This document shows, piece after piece, positions 58,614 through 64,000 of a DNA stretch of 64,000 nt (position 1 is the first letter of the stretch; each line of letters starts with the position of its first letter). The position numbers were made by a program, and so were the translations under genes. Origin of the DNA: Streptomyces sp. NRRL S-118 (GTDB lineage: Bacteria; Actinomycetota; Actinomycetes; Streptomycetales; Streptomycetaceae); the NCBI RefSeq assembly GCF_000716335.1, contig NZ_KL591021.1, positions 73,657-137,656 of the forward strand, written 5' to 3'. The notes under the pieces were generated by a model. That model was not told the origin of the DNA. It saw only the letters and a program-made list of their open reading frames with translations, and searched no databases.

Positions 58614-58648
58614 AGGGCCGCGGAACCCCACCCGGGATCCGCGGCCCT
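58614..58648 (+). terminator. Rho-independent terminator in the wblC leader (attenuator)
   Basis: 11-bp stem AGGGCCGCGGA (58614-58624) with complement (58638-58648), 13-base loop, followed by TCTGTTT. It lies 22 bases after the uORF stop and 111 bases before the wblC start, inside the transcript that must reach wblC. Consistent with regulated read-through. Confidence 0.75.
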
Positions 58649-58759
58649 TCTGTTTGCCCTCATGAGGGAGACGGAGTGAAGGGGCCTCGGGACAAGGCAC
58701 GACCCGGTACCAGCCCACCGGCCGACCGGCCGGACCGACCAGACGAGGAAGACAGAACC

Positions 58760-59128
58760 GTGCAACTCGAAGCGCACGCCCCGTCCGTACCGCCTTCGCA
58801 AACGATCACCCCGCCCGGCCTCACGGAGGACCCCGCTTTGACCCCCCTCACCGCGCTCACCGCGCTCGACGACGCCATCGAGAACCTCGGCGTACCCGTT
58901 CCCTGCCGTGCCTACGACCCGGAGGTCTTCTTCGCGGAGTCGCCGGCCGACGTCGAGTACGCCAAGTCCCTCTGCCGGACCTGCCCGCTCATGGAGGCGT
59001 GCCTGGCCGGCGCCAAGGAGCGCCGCGAGCCGTGGGGCGTCTGGGGCGGTGAGCTCTTCGTCCAGGGCGTGGTCGTCGCCCGCAAGCGGCCCCGCGGCCG
59101 CCCGCGCAAGAACCCGGTCACGGCATGA
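58760..59128 (+). CDS. wblC: WhiB-family regulator WblC (WhiB7 type)
   Basis: 122 residues. [4Fe-4S] ligands C49, C72, C75 and C81 (PVPCRAYDP; SLCRTCPLMEAC), the glycine turn GVWGG at 93-97, and the AT-hook RGRPRK at 112-117 that distinguishes WhiB7/WblC from other Wbl proteins. It binds the principal sigma factor and AT-rich DNA and activates genes for resistance to translation-inhibiting antibiotics. GTG at 60 follows GAGGAAG; I reject the longer in-frame start at 58676, which has low-complexity sequence and is not conserved. Followed, with a four-base overlap, by a small gene. Confidence 0.95.
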   Translation: MQLEAHAPSVPPSQTITPPGLTEDPALTPLTALTALDDAIENLGVPVPCRAYDPEVFFAESPADVEYAKSLCRTCPLMEACLAGAKERREPWGVWGGELFVQGVVVARKRPRGRPRKNPVTA

Positions 59129-59451
59129 ACGTCCGCACCGGAACCATCGACCGCCCCATGACGCACGATCCCCAGAAGCAGGCCCCGATGACCTCTTCCG
59201 CGAGCGAGCCCAACGGCTCCGCCACCCCAGCCTTCACCACCACCGGTGCGAACGCCTCGCGCCAGAACAGGAACCGTGAGATGCAACTCATCCAAGAAGC
59301 CCTGGCCCGTGCCCATATGCACGAGCGCATGCGGGAAGTCGACGCGGAACGCCAGGCCGTGCGCCTGGTCGCCGCCCGGCGCATGCAGCGCCGCGCCGAG
59401 CGCGTGTCGATGCGCGCCCGCCGCGCGCTGGCCATGGCCGTCATGCACTAG
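59125..59451 (+). CDS. Small protein coupled to wblC
   Basis: 108 residues, ATG at 59125 overlapping the wblC stop (ATGA), so probably coupled. The C-terminal half is a long basic helix (NREMQLIQEALARAHMHERMREVDAERQAVRLVAARRMQRRAERVSMRARRALAMAVMH), the N-terminal half polar and low-complexity. ATGs at 59158 and 59188 are alternative starts. No recognised domain. It should be induced together with wblC by antibiotics. Confidence 0.78.
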   Translation: MNVRTGTIDRPMTHDPQKQAPMTSSASEPNGSATPAFTTTGANASRQNRNREMQLIQEALARAHMHERMREVDAERQAVRLVAARRMQRRAERVSMRARRALAMAVMH

Positions 59452-59485
59452 TACCACCCGGCACTGAGCCAGACAGTGGAACCCT

Positions 59486-59519
59486 CGCGGGGACCGGTCC
59501 GAACGGACCGGTCCCCGCG
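59486..59519 (+). terminator. Terminator of the wblC operon
   Basis: Perfect 15-bp stem CGCGGGGACCGGTCC (59486-59500) and complement (59505-59519) with loop GAAC, about 35 bases after the coupled gene's stop. Confidence 0.85.
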
Positions 59520-59564
59520 GTGCGTTGCGCCCCGCCCGGGGGCCCGCGGAGTTATCGTCCCGTA

Positions 59565-59762
59565 GTGAACGAGCGGACTCCTCCCCCCGCGCAGCAAGGC
59601 GAGCACAGCGTGGTGTGCTCCCGCTGCGGCAAGACCGCCGACAACCTCCCGGTGACCTGGACGTGTTCCGTGGAGAACGGCAGCCGCCACTACTTCTGCG
59701 ACGACTGCGCGCGCGCCAACCTCAGATCCATCGAGAGCAGACTCGACTCCGCCTGGTGGTGA
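59565..59762 (+). CDS. Small zinc-ribbon protein, 65 aa
   Basis: 65 residues from GTG at 59565: VNERTPPPAQQGEHSVVCSRCGKTADNLPVTWTCSVENGSRHYFCDDCARANLRSIESRLDSAWW. Two CxxC pairs (CSRC, CDDC) with an intervening Cys/His define a zinc ribbon. The Shine-Dalgarno is distant (GGAG about 15 bases before). Small conserved streptomycete protein, no known function. Convergent with the ABC1 kinase gene. Confidence 0.82.
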   Translation: MNERTPPPAQQGEHSVVCSRCGKTADNLPVTWTCSVENGSRHYFCDDCARANLRSIESRLDSAWW

Positions 59763-59798
59763 CGGCGCACCGGACGGAGCGCCGCCACCACGTCGGGC

Positions 59799-61217
59799 CT
59801 ACGCCTCCGCCGGGACCGTCTCCTCGGTGTCATCGGCGCTGTCGGCCGCGCTCACCGCGTCGTCGACGTCCCCGGCCTCCTCGCCGTCCTCGGCGTACTC
59901 CACGAAGCCCGGCAGCCACGACTCCAGCTCGTCCCGCAGCCGCACCGTCGCGTTCAGCTGGCACAGCACGCCGATCGTGCTCAGCGTCACCCGGTGGATC
60001 AGCAGGTAGGCGGGCGGCAGATTGAGCTGCTTGCCCAACTGGTGTGCGGGCGAGCGGATATCGGCTATCCGGGCCGCCTGCGAACGTATCCAGCCGCGGG
60101 TGAACGTGAACGCCTCCGCCTCCGCCGGCTCGATGATCGGCAGCAGGTACTCCAGCACCGCGTCCGGGTCGAGCTCGATCGTCTCCTTGACGAACCCGTC
60201 CGCGCACAGCAGCTCGTAGACCGCCTCGGCGTCGCCCTGCAGGGTCATCCGCAGACAGGTGCCGATGGTCTCCGGCAGTCCGCCCGGCAGCCGGTCCACG
60301 GTGCCGAAGTCCAGCACACCCAGCCGCCAGTCGCCGTCGTCGGCGGGCAGCAGCCGGAAATTGCCCGGGTGCGGATCCGCGTGCAGCAGACCCGTGCGCG
60401 CGGGGCCCGAGAACAGGAACCGCGCCAGCAGCTGGCCCGCACGGTCGCGCTGCTCCGGCGTCCCGTCCGCGATGATCTCCGACAGCGGTATCCCGTCGAT
60501 CCACTCCGTCACCAGCACCTGGTCGGACTGGTGCACCACCTCCGGCACCACGACATCGGGGTCGTCGACGAACTCCGTGGCGTGCTGCCGCTGCGCCTCC
60601 GCCTCCAGGCCGTAGTCCAGCTCCTCGGCCACCCGGTCGCGCAGCTCCTTGATCAGCGGCTTGACGTCCATACCCGGCATCAGCGGCCCGAGCAGCCGCG
60701 CGAACCGGCTCAGCTGCGCCAGGTCCGACAGCAGGGCTTCCCCCGCCCCCGGGTACTGCACCTTCACCGCGACCTCGCGGCCGTCGTGCCACACCGCCCG
60801 GTGCACCTGGCCGATCGACGCCGCCGCGGACGGCTTGTCCTCGAACTCGGTGAACAGCTCGCGCCATTCGGGACCCAGCCGCTCCTCGAGCACCGCGTGG
60901 ACCGTACGGGTCGGCATCGGCGGCGCCGCCTCCTGGAGCTTGGTCAGGGCCGCCCGGTAGGGCCCGGCGACCTCCTCCGGGAGCGCCGACTCGAAGACGG
61001 ACATCGCCTGCCCGAACTTCATCGCGCCGCCCTTGAGCTCACCGAGCACCTTGAACAGCTGGTCGGCCGTCCGCTGTTGCAGCTCGCGCGCCACCAGCTC
61101 CGCCGACTTGCCGCCGATCCGCTTGCCCAGTCCCCAAGTGGCCCGGCCTGCGAAGCTCAACGGCAACGCGGCCAACTTGGCGGTACGGGTGACCGCCTTC
61201 CGGGGAAGATCAGACAT
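59799..61217 (-). CDS. ABC1/UbiB (AarF) family atypical kinase
   Basis: 472 residues. ABC1 signature: KxGQ motif in GGAMKFGQAMSVFESALPEE, Ala-rich loop AAASIGQVHRAVWHDGREVAVKVQYPGA replacing the glycine-rich loop, DYGLEAEAQRQ, TEWIDGIPL, HADPHPGNF (HRD-equivalent) and LDFGTVDRLP (DFG). It is a UbiB/ADCK-type kinase or ATPase, associated with quinone synthesis or membrane lipids elsewhere. ATG at 61217 follows GAGGGG; the upstream in-frame extension lacks homology. It lies 61 bp after the ThiF-like gene on the same strand, so likely co-transcribed. Confidence 0.92.
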   Translation of the reverse strand: MSDLPRKAVTRTAKLAALPLSFAGRATWGLGKRIGGKSAELVARELQQRTADQLFKVLGELKGGAMKFGQAMSVFESALPEEVAGPYRAALTKLQEAAPPMPTRTVHAVLEERLGPEWRELFTEFEDKPSAAASIGQVHRAVWHDGREVAVKVQYPGAGEALLSDLAQLSRFARLLGPLMPGMDVKPLIKELRDRVAEELDYGLEAEAQRQHATEFVDDPDVVVPEVVHQSDQVLVTEWIDGIPLSEIIADGTPEQRDRAGQLLARFLFSGPARTGLLHADPHPGNFRLLPADDGDWRLGVLDFGTVDRLPGGLPETIGTCLRMTLQGDAEAVYELLCADGFVKETIELDPDAVLEYLLPIIEPAEAEAFTFTRGWIRSQAARIADIRSPAHQLGKQLNLPPAYLLIHRVTLSTIGVLCQLNATVRLRDELESWLPGFVEYAEDGEEAGDVDDAVSAADSADDTEETVPAEA

Positions 61218-61278
61218 ACGCCCCTCCACATCCCAGCCTGCCGTGCCGCGTTGCCGAGGCAGACTTCCGTCGTCGGCC

Positions 61279-62433
61279 TTACCCCGCCATTGTGTCCTGC
61301 CTCCCGCCGGGGTCCGATGCGCGCACCCCCTCTCGCCGTCCAGCGGCTCCGCACGAGCAGTCGGCGTGCGGGGCGATGCGCTCGGTGCGCCAGTCCAGCG
61401 CGGGCAGCGACGTCTCCCAGCGAGCACCCGTGCTGGCGGGCAACTCCCCGTCCAGATACGCCAGCGCGTGTGCCGCCGTCAGCCCGGCGACCGCCGAAGC
61501 CAGTCCGAGATCGCAGGCCGGCACCCGACTCTGCCGTCCGGAACGCCACTGCGCCACCATGCGCGGCCACGCCGGATCGCGATCCGCTCGTTCCAGGTCC
61601 AGGCACCGGGCACACGCCGTACCACCGGGCAGCACCAGCGGCCCCACCACACCGGTGGCCTCCACGACCCCCGCGTACAGATGGGGTGTGCCCGTGGCGA
61701 TCCAGTCGTCGGCCGGCAAGGGATCCGGCGCGTATGCCGCCAGCCCGTCCCGCGGAGCGACCACGACCAGCGACAGGCCCGGCTCCGAACAGGCAGCCCT
61801 CCCCGCGCGGGGCCCCCGCGCCGTCCGGGGCACCCGTGTCCCCGGCGCCGACCTGCCCACCAGACGCCGGGCCGCCGCGTCCCGCCGCTCGCCCACCGCA
61901 TCCGCCGGCAGGCCGCCCGGTGCGACGTCCCACGGCTCCACGCGACCGCCGTCGAGCACCTCCACGCTGCCGACGCCCGACGCGGACAGCAGCGCCGCGA
62001 CGCCCGCACCCACCCGCCCCGCACCCCGCACCTGTACCCGCATCGAGCGCCGCGCCGCCAGGCGCCGTATCGCGCCACCCGGATCGCGATGGACGACCGA
62101 CAGCGACGCCAGGTCGGCGCGGAGCCGGTCGAGCGTGCCGTCCTCCGAGCGCAGCGCGTCCGCCGCCGGGTCGCCCACCGCCGCGTCGTCCAGCAGTCCC
62201 GCCTCCGCCAGCCGGGCCAGCAGCGCCTCCATCCGCTCCTCGGACAGCCCCAGAGCCCGGGCCTCCTCACGCAGCAGAGCGAGCCCCCGCGTCCCGTCGA
62301 ACAGACCGAGCAGGCTCCCCGTCGTCGTGTCCACCGGACCCAGCACCACGGCATGCGCCGGTGTCGCCCCGAACTGCACGAACTGAAGATTCCGCCAGGC
62401 GCGCCGCAGCGCCGGCTTCACCATCGGATGCAT
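61279..62433 (-). CDS. ThiF/E1-like adenylyltransferase-fold protein
   Basis: 384 residues. A Rossmann domain of ThiF type lies in the middle (MRVQVRGAGRVGAGVAALLSASGVGSVEVLDGGRVEPWDVAPGGL), preceded by a winged-helix-like leader-binding part (LLGLFDGTRGLALLREEARALGLSEERMEALLARLAEAGLL). Zinc Cys pairs: GTACARCLD and DCSCG. The pattern fits ThiF-like proteins that also appear as cyclodehydratase C-domains in thiazole/oxazole RiPP clusters. No YcaO, precursor or dehydrogenase is adjacent, so this is likely the stand-alone actinobacterial ThiF homologue. ATG at 62433, GGGGGA nearby. Confidence 0.83.
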   Translation of the reverse strand: MHPMVKPALRRAWRNLQFVQFGATPAHAVVLGPVDTTTGSLLGLFDGTRGLALLREEARALGLSEERMEALLARLAEAGLLDDAAVGDPAADALRSEDGTLDRLRADLASLSVVHRDPGGAIRRLAARRSMRVQVRGAGRVGAGVAALLSASGVGSVEVLDGGRVEPWDVAPGGLPADAVGERRDAAARRLVGRSAPGTRVPRTARGPRAGRAACSEPGLSLVVVAPRDGLAAYAPDPLPADDWIATGTPHLYAGVVEATGVVGPLVLPGGTACARCLDLERADRDPAWPRMVAQWRSGRQSRVPACDLGLASAVAGLTAAHALAYLDGELPASTGARWETSLPALDWRTERIAPHADCSCGAAGRREGVRASDPGGRQDTMAG

Positions 62434-62624
62434 ATCGTCCCCCGTGATCTTCGCGAATCCCCGTCGTTCCGCGCTGCCAGAATGCCCTGCGCGGCCAATC
62501 GCGGCGGAAAGTTGTCCACAAGGTCGGTCCATTAATCGTTCAAATGGTGCAGGCTGTGGATGGATCACGGGCGATCAGCTCCGGAGGCGGGACTTCTCGC
62601 GCTGACAGCGGGTAACGTCGGGGC

Positions 62625-63200
62625 GTGCCCGCCGATCCACAGCCCAGCCTGACGAGCGACCCGTCCTGCCCGCCGGGGACGCAAGCGGTCGAGGTCCGAC
62701 GGAGCTCCCGGCGCCGCCGAACCGTCTCCGCCTACCGCGAGGGCGACCGGACCGTCGTGCTCATCCCGGCCCGCATGTCCGAGGCCGAGGAGCGCCGCTG
62801 GGTGACCCTGATGCTGGACAAACTGGCCGCGCAGGAGAGCCGGCGCACCCCGGGCGACACCGAACTGGCCGAGCGCGCCGAGCGCCTGTCCGCCCAGTAT
62901 TTCGAGGGCCGGGCGAGGCCGACGTCCGTCCGCTGGGTGACCAACCAGAACACCCGCTGGGGCTCGTGCACGCCGGGCGAGGGCAGCATCCGCCTGTCGC
63001 ACCGGCTCCAGGGCATGCCGGAGTACGTCATCGACTACGTACTCGTCCATGAGCTGGCGCACCTGCTGGTGCCCGGCCACGGTCCGCGGTTCTGGCGGCT
63101 GATGGAGGCGTACCCCCGCACCGAACGGGCCCGCGGCTACCTCGAAGGGGTCGTCGCCGCAGGCCGTCTGCCCCACCTGCCCGCCGCTCGCGGAGAGTGA
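62625..63200 (+). CDS. YgjP/DUF45-type metallopeptidase
   Basis: 191 residues. Zincin motif HELAH (142-146) with third ligand His-152 in VPGHGPRFW, and the WGSC motif (RWGSCTPGEG) that marks the YgjP/SprT-like DUF45 family. Cytoplasmic. GTG at 62625; divergent from the ThiF-like gene with about 190 bp between. Function in the cell unknown; related proteins are linked to DNA-protein crosslink repair. Confidence 0.9.
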   Translation: MPADPQPSLTSDPSCPPGTQAVEVRRSSRRRRTVSAYREGDRTVVLIPARMSEAEERRWVTLMLDKLAAQESRRTPGDTELAERAERLSAQYFEGRARPTSVRWVTNQNTRWGSCTPGEGSIRLSHRLQGMPEYVIDYVLVHELAHLLVPGHGPRFWRLMEAYPRTERARGYLEGVVAAGRLPHLPAARGE

Positions 63201-63308
63201 CATTCACCGATCCTGTACCGAACGTGTACCGGCTTGGCTCAATGTCGTCGGAAGCCGTTAGCCTGGCGCGACGGATTCACCTTTCGGGATGGGGGACGGT
63301 CGTTACGC

Positions 63309-64000
63309 ATGGCCAGGGAATTCCAACGCGGCCACAAGGCCAGGATCAGTGACCTGACACCAGGGACCGATCTGTACGTAGGCGTGCAGATCGCGGCGCC
63401 CGGTCTCACCTTCGACATCAGTTGCTTCGGCCTCGACGCCGACGAACGGCTGTCGGACGACCGGTATTTCATCTTCTTCAACCAGCCGAAGTCGCCGGAG
63501 GAGTCCATCCAGCTGCTGGGGGCGCAGGCCGGTGACACCGAGTCCTTCCGCGTCACGCTGGACCGCATCCCCGCGCACATCCACAAGCTCTCCTTCACCG
63601 CGACCATCGACGGTGCCGGCCAGATGTCGCAGATCGGCCCGGGCTACCTCCGTATCGTCGCGGGCGGCGAGGAAGTGGCCCGGTACTCCTTCAACGGTGC
63701 CGAGTTCAGTACCGAGCGCGCCGTCATGCTGGGGGACTTCTACCTGAAGGACGTCTGGCGGTTCGCCGCGGTGGGCCAGGGCTTCGACGGCGGACTGGAG
63801 GCGCTGCTGAAGAACTTCGGAGGCGAGGTCGCCGAGGAGGAGCAGGCCGCCCCGCAGCCGTCGCAGGCCGCGCCGCCGTCGTTCGCACCGCCGGCCTTCG
63901 CGGCTCCGGCCGCGCCCGCCCCCGTGCCCGCCGCCCCCGACCCGCAGCCCGCTCCGTCGTTCGGCGCGCCTGTGGGGCCTTGCGGGTGGCACGACGACGC
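63309..64000 (+). CDS. TerD family (tellurite-resistance/stress) protein, 3' end cut
   Basis: About 230 residues before the window edge; the frame is open. TerD domain: YVGVQIAAPGLTFDISCFGLDADERLSDDRYFIFFNQPKSPEESIQL, ESFRVTLDRIPAHIHKLSFTATIDG, EVARYSFNGAEFSTERAVMLGDFYLKDVWRFAAVGQGFDGGL. The conserved acidic loops bind Ca2+. A Pro/Ala-rich tail follows (QAAPQPSQAAPPSFAPPAF...). ATG at 63309. The last residues before the edge (GAPVGPCGWHDDA) differ from the usual tail, which may be normal variation. Confidence 0.92.
   Translation, partial: MAREFQRGHKARISDLTPGTDLYVGVQIAAPGLTFDISCFGLDADERLSDDRYFIFFNQPKSPEESIQLLGAQAGDTESFRVTLDRIPAHIHKLSFTATIDGAGQMSQIGPGYLRIVAGGEEVARYSFNGAEFSTERAVMLGDFYLKDVWRFAAVGQGFDGGLEALLKNFGGEVAEEEQAAPQPSQAAPPSFAPPAFAAPAAPAPVPAAPDPQPAPSFGAPVGPCGWHDD

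Noticed and set aside
58676..58759. N-terminal extension of WblC from the GTG at 58676
   Set aside because: The added 28 residues are low-complexity, the conserved WblC N-terminus begins at 58760, and that start has its own Shine-Dalgarno.
61279..62433. RiPP (thiazole/oxazole peptide) gene cluster around the ThiF-like gene
   Set aside because: No YcaO protein, dehydrogenase or precursor peptide nearby; the neighbours are ordinary core genes.
63930..64000. Frameshift or misassembly at the end of the TerD gene
   Set aside because: The frame is open to the edge and the tail of this family is variable, so the odd last residues do not prove an error.

Overview
The window is chromosomal DNA from a high-GC actinobacterium, almost certainly Streptomyces. 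The evidence is the third-position GC bias, frequent GTG starts, a WblC (WhiB7-type) regulator, mycoredoxin, DUF3107, DUF3117 and DUF3152 proteins, AdnAB helicase-nucleases and UvrD2. From memory the gene order matches the conserved core around SCO5140-SCO5200 of S. coelicolor, where wblC is SCO5190. No transposase, prophage, rRNA, tRNA or CRISPR was seen, so this is core chromosome rather than an island.

Layout. 1-6.7 kb: a fragment of a membrane-anchored protein, dapE, a LOG-family protein, folP, a DivIVA-like protein overlapping tag, a PaaG-like enoyl-CoA hydratase, a DUF3117 protein and an O-methyltransferase. 6.8-10.6 kb: an ECF sigma factor, a zinc-type anti-sigma factor, an HtrA protease and TatB, the same order as mycobacterial sigE-rseA-htrA-tatB, with a GGAAC/CGTT promoter candidate upstream. 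10.7-17.1 kb: a hypothetical protein, Mrp/ApbC, a DUF1003 plus MgtE-N/CBS pair, a lipoprotein, a hypothetical protein and CorA. 17.6-32.4 kb: a suppressor-of-fused protein, an MFS pump, PHP and MarC proteins, a NYN protein, two alpha/beta hydrolases, a DEAD-box helicase with a repetitive basic tail and a probable CTG start, a ferritin-like protein, a TetR regulator and a DUF3152 protein.

32.6-37.4 kb: a tight four-gene cluster of a PelF-type glycosyltransferase, a polytopic membrane protein, an NAD-dependent epimerase and a spherulin-4-like protein. It resembles a reduced Pel-type exopolysaccharide locus. It is followed by moeZ, two tandem secreted tripeptidyl-peptidase-like lipoproteins and an 890-residue protein with an MprF/AglD-type membrane domain plus a kinase-like domain.

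45-58 kb: a genome-maintenance block with an alkyltransferase-like protein, AdnA, AdnB, an M20 dipeptidase, NudC, mycoredoxin and UvrD2. 58.1-59.5 kb: the wblC locus with what looks like its full control region: a WblC-type promoter, a 110-codon upstream ORF, a terminator placed as an attenuator, wblC, and a coupled small gene. The right end has a small zinc-ribbon protein, an ABC1 (UbiB) kinase, a ThiF-like protein, a YgjP-type metallopeptidase and a TerD gene cut by the window edge.

The most interesting items are the wblC attenuation leader, the Pel-like cluster, the non-canonical start of the DEAD-box helicase, the membrane-kinase fusion and several short tandem repeats in and between genes.
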